From contig JAYKKT010000076.1 of NCBI GenBank assembly GCA_036023115.1, positions 3,038,001-3,102,000 on the forward strand: a DNA stretch of 64,000 nt. Reading direction: 5' to 3'. The number at the start of each line of letters is the position of its first letter. Position 1 is the first letter of the stretch. Below are positions 54,393 to 64,000 of this stretch, one piece after another. Both the position numbers and the translations under genes were made by a program. Origin of the DNA: Brasenia schreberi (Eukaryota; Streptophyta; Magnoliopsida; Nymphaeales; Cabombaceae). A model generated the notes under the pieces. That model saw nothing but the letters and a program-made list of their open reading frames with translations, was not told the DNA's origin and ran no database searches.

Positions 54393-55177
54393 TGTAAACA
54401 CCCTAAATAATTTTTTTTAAAAACACGCTCAATTTCGAAAACCACCTTATTTTAAAACTTCCACTTTAAAACAAATCAGGTGAAGATCAAGACGACGGTT
54501 GGAGCTAGCTTGAAGCCGAGATCGAGTTCGCGAAAGTGAAGCCGTGGAGCAAGGAAACGGATCAACTTGAGTTAAGGCACATCTTCATCAAGTCAAGTGG
54601 ATAGCCTCACCAACCTAAACCTAGTTGAACTTGACTAAGACCTATACTTGATTCACCTAAGCTAAACATGACTCATGGCCTTGTTCAAATCAAATGACCT
54701 TCACCCGACCAAGCCGGATTTTCTTAGCCATATCTACTCTACATTCTTCGGCTAAACAACAATTGAAAACTCTACCTAGCCTTGATCAAATGGGACGAGC
54801 CAAAAAGGGAAGCCACATCACGTTGAATTGCAAAGTCTAGACAGTTGCACTTGGAGGCACCACATGACCATATGAAGACCCTTGGGGCATGCGGTTTGAA
54901 CCAAGAACTAGCCCACATAGGGCTGGTCCAGCTATGGATGAAGGGGACCACATGACCATATGAAGACCCTTGGGGCTCGGTTTGGGTCATGGAGGACCCG
55001 CCCCAAGGAAGGACCTAGAAGATGCCCCCCTTGGCCTATAAATAGAGGCCAAGGGGGCGCGACAAAGGCATCTTGGAGATTTGTGAGCTTTGGGAGGGCA
55101 TCTTGGCTGAGGCATTTCGTGAGTCTCCTCTAGGGAAGAGTGGAGAGAGAGAGAGAGAGGGAGTGTAGAAAGGTAGG
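54393..55177 (+). mobile_element. LTR G, U3 part (3' LTR of the deleted element)
   Basis: It starts TGTAAACACC after the polypurine tract. It has the U3 motif at 54912-54930, a 30-bp exact direct repeat (54859-54888 and 54947-54976), and the TATA inverted repeat at 55026-55057. It is interrupted at 55178 by LTR F and resumes near 57297. Confidence 0.85.
55026..55057 (+). promoter_or_regulatory. TATA box in a 12-bp inverted repeat (LTR G)
   Basis: CCCCCTTGGCCT (55026-55037) pairs with AGGCCAAGGGGG (55046-55057) around ATAAATAG. Confidence 0.68.
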
Positions 55178-57296
55178 TGTAAACACCCTAAAACAAAAAC
55201 TTTTTCTAACACTCTCAATTTCAAAAATTCAAATGATTTAAAACCTTTTGTTTTAAATGAAAAGTTCAAATCTTTTAAAAATATTTCAAATCAAAGGTTT
55301 TACATTGAAGTTAAAAAGCTCAAATGATTCGAGCAAATCAGGCAAACAGGTGGGGCTCAATTCATTCCCGGATCAAGTACACAAAGGATAAAACTCGAAA
55401 GCAAGGGAGTGACCACGTCAAGCCATATCTCCATCAAAAGCAAATCAAATACGCCAGCTCTCACAAGGCAGTTTGAGTGTTTATCTTATCAAGTCAAAGT
55501 TGATCCACAATTTGCTTGAATCAAGGGCCAAGATTGGCCGATTTTTACAAGATGAAATAGATTGAATTTGGAGGGGACTGATTCCAAAGGTTTATCAAAG
55601 TTTTATTCAGCTCATATATCAAATTAAAATCGAGCAAGGTCAAGATGAGCTACACTAGAGGTTGATCAAGCCTAGCCGAGTGCCTTCAAGTCCAATCGGC
55701 TAGGACCAAGTCATGAGACTCAAGCCTAAACCAGCCCACATGGGATTGGTCCACATTTGACCACAGGGGACCACCAAGGCCACGTGAATTGGAAGGCCTT
55801 GGGGCTAGGTTTGGACCTTGAATAACCCGCCCTAAGGAATGGCCTAGAAGATCCACCATTGGCCTATAAATTGAGGCCAAGGTTGGAGGCGTGAATCATC
55901 TTGAGAGGCTTTGCTTGGGGGATATCAAGGGTGCTGCACTTTGAGAGGTTTGTGAGATTTGTGAGAGCTGCTAGAGAATAGCATTAGATATGGAAGGGTG
56001 TATAGAATCTAGGCCACGGTTTGGTGAGTGTGAGTGATTGATCAAAGAGGGAAAGGGTTTAAGGAGTGGCCGACCATTGCCTTGGAGGACGATCTATTGT
56101 GTAAGTCTGGGTAAATGTTGTTCCATCTTCATTCTTCTACATCTCTTCTTCAAATTTAATTCAAAAGGGGTTGTATTAATGGAGCTTTGTCCCCTCCATA
56201 ATGTAGTAGAAGTAGATGTTACTGAAATTTCCCTTTCTTTGATTATGCACTCTATGTGTTTGATTTCTTGATTCAACCTCTCTATATTTTATAAACACTC
56301 TATATTCTCTAATCCCCTCTATGCTTAAGCTATTAAGTATATTTCAATTTATTTCCCTTCAGCAATTTAATTCGTGATGTTGTGTTGTTTTTCAATACGT
56401 GTGAGTTTCCATCATTTATGATTTTAAAAACCTGAAATCTGGTTTTCATCATTTCTGCATACGTAAATTGTTTGTTTTTAATTCTCGAACCTCTATCCAA
56501 TTGCTCTGAAACTTTGCATACTTCTTTTACACACACAGATCCACTTCTAATAAAATTTGCAAGAATTTTAGGGCTGTGCAACACCATAATTAAAATTGTA
56601 CAAAATCAGAAAAGTTTTTGTAAACTGTCTGTCCAACCAGTTTTCCTACAACAGAGTCTGGGTGTTCATCCCATAACTCTGCCTGTGGGTATCTAAAATC
56701 AATGAATTTTGATTCATTAGAAATCTGACATCCATGGCTTTCTATCAAAATCAAATTCATTAAATTTGGAACTCTAAGCACTGAGATAGAGGCTCATCTT
56801 TCAGTCTCTGTATTTATATAATTGAACAGTTCCGGGTGCCTCAGCAGAGGTACTTCTCAGACTTAATTATGCAATAATACAACTACCATGAAAGATGCTC
56901 CAGACTCTTCACATCTTAAGCTTTAGCCTATAAAATTTATATGATTTTAGGAGGTCTGAAAGGTATTCAAAAGGATTCGGGAATCAATCCTTGAAAAAAG
57001 AACTTTATGTTTTTCAGAACTTATTCATTTTGAAACTTGAGTCAAGTGCACATGATTTCATTCTCAACATCTTTGCTTTTCACTTGAATTTGGAAGTCTC
57101 ACCTATTTAGTTGGAATCCCTAAGCGCTTACATTGACCCTTGAGCATCGGTTAAAGAAGGTCTAAAGTGAAAAGAGCCCACTTAGCCACAATCGCCCATC
57201 AGATTCAATTTTGCTAGTTTTTAGAAAACTAGCTGGCACGCTCACGCATCAAGTAGGGTTGAGAGTTTTATTCCAAGTCTCTACACAAGATTAGAG
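55178..57296 (+). mobile_element. LTR F, nested in LTR G
   Basis: It begins TGTAAACACCCTAAAAC. Signals: U3 motif at 55735-55753, TATA with 7-bp arms at 55859-55880, donor GTAAGT at 56101-56106, box at 56167-56207, U5 hairpin with 9-bp arms at 57213-57233. About 20 bp of the expected end (TTTTCATGTCTACA type) are missing: after CAAGATTAGAG near 57296 the R sequence of LTR G continues. GTAGG before 55178 and GTAAG at 57298 may be a decayed duplication. No internal region is present, so it is a solo LTR. Confidence 0.75.
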
Positions 57297-58596
57297 AGTA
57301 AGAGTGAGAAAAGAAGAGAGGAAAGAAAGGGGAAGGTGAGGTTCGTGTGCTTCATTTGTAAGGCGATTCTTGGAGGTAATAAAGTATGTATTCCTCATCC
57401 ATTATTCCTCTCTATTCTCTTCTTAACATTCAATTTAAAAAGGGTTGTATTAATGGAGCTTTGTCTCCCCCTATGATGTAATAAGAAGTAGATATGCTGT
57501 AATTTTTTATTCTTGCTTATGCACTCTAATTGTTTGTGTTCTTGATTCTACCTCTCTATATGTTATAAACATCCTATAACTCCTAATCCCCTCTAAACTT
57601 AAGTTAATCTATATATTTCCATTCATTTTTCTTCAGGAATTTACTTTGAGATGTTGTGTTGATGCAATTTAAATTCGGGTGAGTTTGCATCACGTATGTT
57701 GTAAAAATCAAAAAATATGATTTCAGCATTCCTGCATATGTTGATTTCTTTATTTTTCATTGCTAAACGGCTGCTCTGATCAACTTGAAATTTGGCACAC
57801 TTTATATACACATACAATCCCACTTATAATAAAATTTTCAAGAATTTTAGGGCCGTACAACCACATAATAAAAGGTATGTAAGATCGGAAGAAATTCAGA
57901 AATGTTTCTGTTAAAACAGTTCTATCAAAACTATTTCTCCTGCAACAGAGCTTGGGTAATCATCCCATAACTCTATCTGTAATCATCCCATGAATATCTA
58001 TAGCTTTCCAACAAGACCAAGTGCATGAAAATCGAAGCTCTGTGCACCGAGATACAGGCCTTTCTTTGGGTCTCTGTATTTCTGTGACAGAACTGTTACG
58101 AGTGTCCGCGTAGAGACACTTTCCCGATTTAATTTTGGATCACCATAGCCCCCAAAAATAAAATAAAAATAGTTTTGAAAGATCACACAAGTGTCTGATC
58201 ACTGTTAAATTTTCATGATTTTTGGAAACTTGAAAGATATTGAAATAAAATTAGAAATCAAGGTCTGAACAAAACCAATTTTTGTTTTTCAGAACTTGAT
58301 GAAAACTTATCTTCCAAAACACTTGGTGCACGAGTTGGTTCACATTTTCTCGGGTTTATTTTGAAGTGAATTTGAAATCTCACCTAAAAATCCTCAAAGT
58401 GATTAGACTGACCCTTGAGCATCAGTTTAAGAAGGCCTAAAGCGAAAAGATCTCGCTTAGCCACAATCACCAAAGTCATATTTTAAAACTTTTGCTAGTT
58501 TTTGAAAACTAGCTGGCACGCTCGCGCAATGAAGTAGTTTTGAAAAGTTTACTTCAAGTCTCTACATAAGCTTGGATTGAAATTTTCACATCTACA
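57297..58596 (+). mobile_element. LTR G, R and U5 part
   Basis: The continuation of 54393-55177: R words GGGGAAGGTGAGG near 57340, box at 57441-57482, U5 hairpin at 58494-58513 and the end TCTACA at 58596. The donor site has changed to GGTAATAA near 57378. The five bases after it (AGAAG) do not match the GAGAT before 52932, so the flanks were rearranged. Confidence 0.8.
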
Positions 58597-59269
58597 AGAA
58601 GCACTTGTCATGTCGTGGAGACAAGTTTCTTTAGACGAAACTCATGTGTCCTTGATAATGGAGTTTGAGACCGCCTGTTCACGCTTCTTGTAGGACATTG
58701 AGGGGGTCCTAACGTTCCATCCGAGTCTTGACATGTTCTTTAACCACTATAAATGGTACGTATTTTATATCAAATGGGCATAACTTAATTACCCATTTGA
58801 CTAGGCTACCTTAGAGAGCTAGATGACTTAGAAGATATTATAAGAGATCAACTTTATAAATTACAAGTACTTCAGTAGCTAGAAGGTTATACTATAACTT
58901 TATTCATGCATGATATAAGGCCAATCATAACCTTTTTATTATGTAATAATGATATTTGATATCGGTGAGTAACTAACTCAAATAAAAGATAGCACACTCG
59001 ATACTATTATCACCACAACTTGAATTAAATTTCTTTTGTTTACAATTGTCTAAGTTGAGTCCATCTCTCACGTGGTGGGGTGGTGATCTTCATGGAGATA
59101 GCCTCCAATGGTAAGGTCACCATTCCTCATGTACGTATTGGTGAGGCTTCCATATTCTCTATGGTGGACTTTGGATCTAGCAAGGGTAAAATTGGTCATT
59201 ATGACAAGACAAATGGAGGTCTCTAGGCATGTCCCCTCATCATCGACCCACTATTCTTTCCTTCAACTA
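58597..59269. other. No gene recognised
   Basis: AT-rich DNA to the right of the LTR cluster. No long frame or repeat is evident. It may be the 3' continuation of the gag remnant on its right (minus strand). Confidence 0.5.
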
Positions 59270-60850
59270 GGATTGTTTGACTCATCTTGACGTAGTATGG
59301 ACTCTCAATTCAGATGGATGTTACAATCAACTAGGAGACTATCTTGTTTAAGAACCTTCTACTTCTAGGGACTGCCAATCGAGATGGTAAAGAATGGCAA
59401 AATGGATCCATCTTCTATCAAGGCAAACAAAACTAGAAATGAGTTCACTATTGGTCACGAGTTGTTTCACTACGAGCTTAAGACAGCCTTCCTTGATGGT
59501 ATGTTGTATCACAATATAAAATTTGATGCATTGGTTGATGTCGTGAGTATTAATAATGTGCTATTTGCAATACCTTAGCATCTTCTTGAAGTCTTCTGAT
59601 GCAGGGATAGAGTGACCCTCTACAAGATGCATTTTCTAATTTTTTAATACAAAATCAAAGACTTGATTGACTTTAGACTTATTGAATATTCATGGATCTT
59701 TTGCATCAGTCTCCTCCCCCTTCTCCTTCGTTGGACATAGAGAATTTGCCATGACTTTAGCTGAATCATGATTTTTATCTATTTTGCCATCTCCTTGAAG
59801 CATCAAATAAAGGCCTACTATTGGGACTTCTTTGGTCTTTCCCATTAGACAATTAGGAGATCAACAGTACTCAAAATGTACTACACCTCAGTTGCTCAGT
59901 TCACCAACTAGACCAAAGTAAGGCAGAAATGACCTACTAGTCTTTTCTTGATTTCTAGCCGCAAACAGTTCCTTGCCAAAGCCACATATTGAGCTTTGGT
60001 GAATTACATCTGACAGCTTGTGATCGTATCTTGGAACTTCACAGAAAAAGCTTTTAACAGTCTGTCCAGCCTTTTGTGAGAGGTTCATCGGGTTTATTAG
60101 AGTAGGTTGCAGCCAAATCTTGTTATACGATTTTAGGAAAGTTTTTTCCATCTCCCATGTTTGAATCGAGCCAGTCTTTAGAGACAAGCATATACTTGGC
60201 CTAATAGTGAGGATACAAAGAGTTTGGTGAAACTTGTTGTCGCCCAACTCTCCGCACTCGAGGGTAAATGGCAATAAGTGTTCGCCATTATACTTGTTGT
60301 CCTGTCCCAAGAAAGTGGTAAATTTTGCTTGGAAACCTCTCAGGAGGAGAGGAAACATGTCAACTTATTTAGGGTAAGACTTGCCACCAACCTCTATATC
60401 CGGTGTCTTGAACTCGATATTGAACCCGTTTTCAACCAAGTCAATGGCACCATCTCAATTCATAGGTGCATCTTCAAGGTCTAATGGTGGATGAGGTAAT
60501 TGGCATATCAACCGACTAATATCATCGATTGATCAATTGGAATTGGCCCAAACATGCTTGGGGTGGGTGTGCTTTAACCGGTACAAAGGTTGTTGTGGTA
60601 GAACCTATAAGCCATACTCTATGAGTTGCACCAATGGATAGCAACTTATACCAGCTTGTGCCGCCATAAAGTTTGGTGCAAAAGGTTGTACCATTGATTG
60701 AGGCACCTATAGCATGCCTCCTAGCATACTAATTGGGACTTGGATGCTCGTTGGGGATACACATGGGCTGCCTTGTAGGAAATGTCAAGAAGGATGGTGT
60801 TGGAATTGTTTGCACCACGTGGCCATCAAGTTAGGAGGGCTTGAGAAGAT
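59270..60850 (-). pseudogene. Gag remnant of another Ty3/gypsy family
   Basis: On the minus strand the frame 60358-59888 contains TGSIQTWEMEKTFLKSY, which fits the W-plus-F core of plant gypsy gag (SIDSWEQLEREFLNRFY type), then QKAGQTVKSFFCEVPRYDHK, fitting the following helix. After a break, KVNQVFDFVLKNKKMHLVE and YCK-stop-HIINTHDINQC (near 59500-59590) fit the conserved C-x-x-H...H-x4-C region further along. Proline-rich upstream sequence is readable to about 60850. Several stops make it dead. Similarity to the A-E elements is slight, so it is a different family. Confidence 0.5.
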
Positions 60851-62800
60851 GTTGATATATCTGTATTGCAGGTTCAATCATTGAGACATTGAAGACTCAA
60901 GAATGATGTAACTTTTGGTGTATGTGACAAAAGTTAGGCATTGGTGGATTGGAGAGAGTTTTCACTTTTTAGTTACCATTTTCTATTCACGTAGGGTAGG
61001 TAATTGGTTTGCGATAATGATGGACATGGTTTCTCATATCTAACGGAATAGAGTCCCTTGAAGATCCTTGAATTGAGCATGTAACCAACCGACACTGGAC
61101 AACTTTAGTCATTAGAATGTCGCTTCGTCATTGACGTAGGAATGTCACATGGATTGTGTATTCTTGTGCTAATATTGCTTTGCATGAGAAGATGAAGTTT
61201 GACTAGATTGGTCATATGATCCATGCATCCATGAACTCTGGGTTGGTGAAATATGCTCAAATTCAACATTAGAGGATGCTCGTAGATACACTTGACTAGA
61301 TCAACTCTTTATACACTATATACACTATGTGATATCGGAGAAAGACATGTTGTCTCATCAGGTGTACCAAAAGAATTTGGTGTCACCCAAAGTAACAATG
61401 TAATTTAAATAGAACTTGCTAGAACTTGTTAGTGTGAGTTAGATGTGTTTCAAAAAAATTTGACCCTCGTTCTCAAAGGAGAGGATGAATAAGGCTTAAG
61501 GTGATGAAAGTGAGTTCCTAAGAATCTGACTAAATATATCTTGGTTGCCTTATGTATCACACTTTCAAGCAAGAAAAACAATAGAACAAGACAAGCAAGG
61601 CACAATATTGTCCCATTGAAGGAAACATTGGCAAGTAAGTTACGTCTACTCCTTTGGAAAACATGAAAAATTACACTGGGAACAAAAGGAATTGCAGTGT
61701 GATTGATTTCAATCTTCCTTGAACATTACATTACTATCTATAGACCTCCCTCGAGGCGGCAACAGTTGCTTCATGTGTACAATTTTCAATAACTTCTTAC
61801 TCTCCTTGTTGATGTTGCATGCCTCTCCACCGTAATTCTATACATGGTTTGCCAGTTGTCACCAATGACTTTGTGCCTCGAAGCTGTACATCATGGGCCT
61901 AAACTATGTCATGGACCTAAACTAACATTCCACTTCTTAAGGCCTTCAAATGTTTGCCACCTCCTCTCAATTTTTTGGGATCTACACGTACCAAAAGAGA
62001 CTTTCTAAAATAATTTAGGAATATGAAACATTAAATAAGCATAACATCACGGAGATACTGACTAGACATCCAATCGAAGTGTTTCCAAAAGTTTACAAAA
62101 ATAACGTTCTAGTGGTTATAGATTGTGGGTTTTAATCACTTCTGATGATTTAAGCAGACGAAATTTCAGAAAATAGTTGGAATAAAGGTTATCTGTCGGA
62201 TTTTATCCACTAGAACCCAGATCAAAATTGTCACAAACATGTTTTCTAGTGCTTTCTATGTCACCGCCAAAATAAGTTTTCCAATGGTGTTTAGCTATCA
62301 GAATTCACTACACTGGGGAATGATTCACATATATTTCCGATGGTTCATAAACCATTGAAAAAACATCATTCTGACAATTTGTGGTTGATCAAAATCAAGA
62401 ATCAACGCAACTTTCTTATGTATGAACCACAGAAATTACATTTCCCCATGTTTATGTACCCTAGCAATCAAGAATTACTGCACCATGGTGTTTTACACCA
62501 TTGAACAATTTTCATTATTACTATTTTCGCAGATGATTTACCGTTAAAGTATGCCTACTACAGTTCAGAATATATGGTACCTTTTGCGATTACATACGGA
62601 GATATATAGATACAAATAAAAGTACCAAGTGGCCAAACATAAATATCGATCAAATTATAAGAGTAGGTACAAAGCATAGTAATCAATACAACACATTATA
62701 GGCCAAAGTTACAAAGTACATTGACATATATCGTCTATATGCCAAAGTTCATACATGGATCTCAAAAAATGGTATCGTAGTTGGGTAATACCCCAATTTG
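60851..62800. other. No gene recognised
   Basis: AT-rich DNA with only short ORFs. A CACTACACTGGGG word at 62309 with nearby GGTTCATAAACC-type inverted words faintly resembles a CACTA transposon end. Otherwise I see nothing. Confidence 0.5.
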
Positions 62801-63770
62801 GACCACTATTAGTACATAAAACTTTCAAGATTGATACATGCACACCCCTATTTTGCTGCTTCTCCTAAAATACCCCTGTTCATTTTCATTAATTACCAAA
62901 ATACCCTTCAAACAAAAAACAGTTGCCCTTCTCTCCTCCTGCGTGAAACAAGTTTCGGCTCTGATTTGTGGCCGTTCTTCTTTCCATTCTTCACTAACGG
63001 GCTCATTACAACCACCTGTTACTCAACTACAACCATTTCAATAAAAAAAATAGACTGAAATCCATCAAAAAGGATCAAAATGTGAGATTTGAGAAAAACG
63101 GATAAGAAAAAGGGGGGGAGGAGGATAGGGTTTCTTGGGCCAATTTGAAGGGGATTCATCGATTTATCCAGGTATGTTGTTAATTTGATGTTGATTTTTC
63201 ATTTTCTAGTCGTTTTCATGCATTTTTCACTTGATTTCTCATCGGGAAAACCAATTTTCTGGCAGGAAAGGCGACGAAGTTGTGCCTCGTGCGCATCTCC
63301 CGCATGAGGGAGATGCGCCTGGGTGTATCTCTCGTGATTATTTGTTGATACATCAACACCTCAAATTATCTTTTTTGTTATACATATATGGTTGATAGGG
63401 CATAATATCACCGCTTCATCTAGGAGACACAATGTTGTGTCGTATGGAGGACGCCCCACAAATAGCAATGAGGAGAAGAAGAAGCTGACCCTTTACATTA
63501 TGAGGAGGATAAATAAAATTGAGATATTGAGATCGATATTGCAGAAAGTGAGGATGAGGGATCCCATGATATGGTACTATTATTCATGAGCTTTGAAGGA
63601 CACATTTCCTTTAAGATCTCGGAAGAATATGTAATTTCTAATTTTATATTTGATATTAGTATTCTCTATTCTAATGGAATATGTAAATATATATTTGCAG
63701 ACAATACGAAAGTAGTAATACCCCACACAAGTTACATTGTTGGCAGAGCCTGACCAATGAAGATGATTAA
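62801..63770 (+). other. Unassigned stretch with a possible 5' splice site
   Basis: It contains pyrimidine-rich DNA (62840-63010), a purine-rich leader (63110-63180) ending in CCAG then GTATGTTG at 63172, which fits a plant exon-intron border, and an 11-bp hairpin at 63291-63318. It could be the front of the gene or transposon that carries the plant mobile domain downstream. No coding exon is clear. Confidence 0.25.
63291..63318. repeat. Perfect 11-bp inverted repeat
   Basis: GCGCATCTCCC (63291-63301) pairs with GGGAGATGCGC (63308-63318) around GCATGA. GC-rich in AT-rich surroundings. Confidence 0.7.
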
Positions 63771-63795
63771 TGTGAGACCCGGTAATTGAGTTGAG

Positions 63796-64000
63796 ATTGT
63801 AAATAGGAGTGGGTTGATTGGGTAGGTGGATTTTTTATACGAAGTAATAGACCATGCATTACTAACTGCTTTTATCGAGCATTGGCAACCAGACAAAAGC
63901 CTTCCATATGTCATAGGCTGAAATAACTATTACACTTCACGATGTACATGAGATACTTGGTCTTCTAATGGAGAGTCAACTTGTTGCCTTGACACATGAG
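63796..64000 (+). pseudogene. Plant mobile domain (PMD) fragment, frameshifted, runs off the window
   Basis: The plus strand reads SGLIG, a stop, VDFLYEVIDHALLTAFIEHW, QPDKSLPYVIG, then in the next frame EITITLHDVHEILGLLMES to the window end. This matches the plant mobile domain: Asp-His-Ala-Leu and Glu-x-Trp, then the Gly-Glu-x-Thr-x-Thr-Leu-x-Asp-Val and Leu-Gly-Leu signature. The domain occurs in host genes of the MAIN/MAIL1 type and in MULE and gypsy transposons. A one-base insertion at GGCTGAA (about 63920) and a stop near 63820 show this copy is broken, unless the downstream part uses another frame. A transposon origin is more likely than a host gene here. Confidence 0.6.

Noticed and set aside
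55145..55160. GA microsatellite as a regulatory GAGA site
   Set aside because: A short simple repeat not kept in the related LTRs.
59108..59578. Two short plus-strand ORFs suggestive of a small protein
   Set aside because: No recognisable motif, and the opposite strand fits a gag zinc-knuckle region better.
1..64000. tRNA, rRNA or other structural RNA genes
   Set aside because: I saw no tRNA-like internal promoter pair or rRNA sequence; PBS sites are only short tRNA complements.

Overview
The window is plant nuclear DNA: a nest of Ty3/gypsy LTR retrotransposons with one decayed LINE. I found no complete host gene. The plant assignment rests on the Tat-type pol (two RNase H domains in tandem), a plant-type RTE LINE, a plant mobile domain fragment at the right edge, and degenerate CCTAAA-type repeats. 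The species cannot be told. Nearly all long open frames belong to one clan of related Tat-lineage elements, called A, B, C, D, E, F, G, H and S here; the many ORFs inside their LTRs look like shadows.

Layout. 1-3116 is a minus-strand LTR cut by the window edge. 3117-9872 is element A (minus): a broken pol, a broken gag-pro and a primer-binding site. A's own 5' LTR (9872-9967, resuming at 24759-28041) is split by element B (plus, 9968-24753), which is flanked by the 5-bp target duplication GCCAG. B is young. By eye its 3.4-kb LTRs differ at about seven bases plus one 2-bp indel, its gag-pro frame is open, and its pol frame has a single premature stop. 28042-28745 has no recognised feature. 28746-31625 is a minus-strand RTE-clade LINE remnant. 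31626-33799 is LTR H (plus). 33800-35583 is a truncated LTR (minus) joined to the D pol fragment. D (minus, 35584-41880) is interrupted by solo LTR S (37089-38838, duplication CAAAG). Element C (plus, 41881-49887) has its 5' LTR inside D gag. 49888-52931 is a patchwork of LTR, gag-pro and pol pieces, including E (minus). 52932-58596 is an internally deleted element whose 3' LTR G is split by LTR F. 58597-64000 is more ordinary: a gag remnant of another gypsy family (minus, about 59270-60850), non-coding DNA, and a frameshifted plant mobile domain running off the right edge.

How the parts work together. In B the order is LTR, primer-binding site, gag-protease with a C-terminal G-patch-like motif, pol (RT, degenerate RNase H, intact archaeal-type RNase H, integrase), post-pol region, polypurine tract, LTR. 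Across the clan the LTRs diverge strongly but keep the same small signals in the same order: a TATA box (in one subgroup held in the loop of a perfect inverted repeat), a GTAAGT splice donor, a box built on TTGTAATAA and GGAG...CTCC, tandem repeats, and a U5 hairpin whose arms change together. Acceptor-like pyrimidine tracts ending in AG lie just before gag and just after the gag-pro stop. This suggests that one LTR donor serves two acceptors, separating gag-pro from pol mRNAs and removing the 5' LTR poly(A) signal. That is the most interesting candidate system in the window. It is inferred from sequence only.
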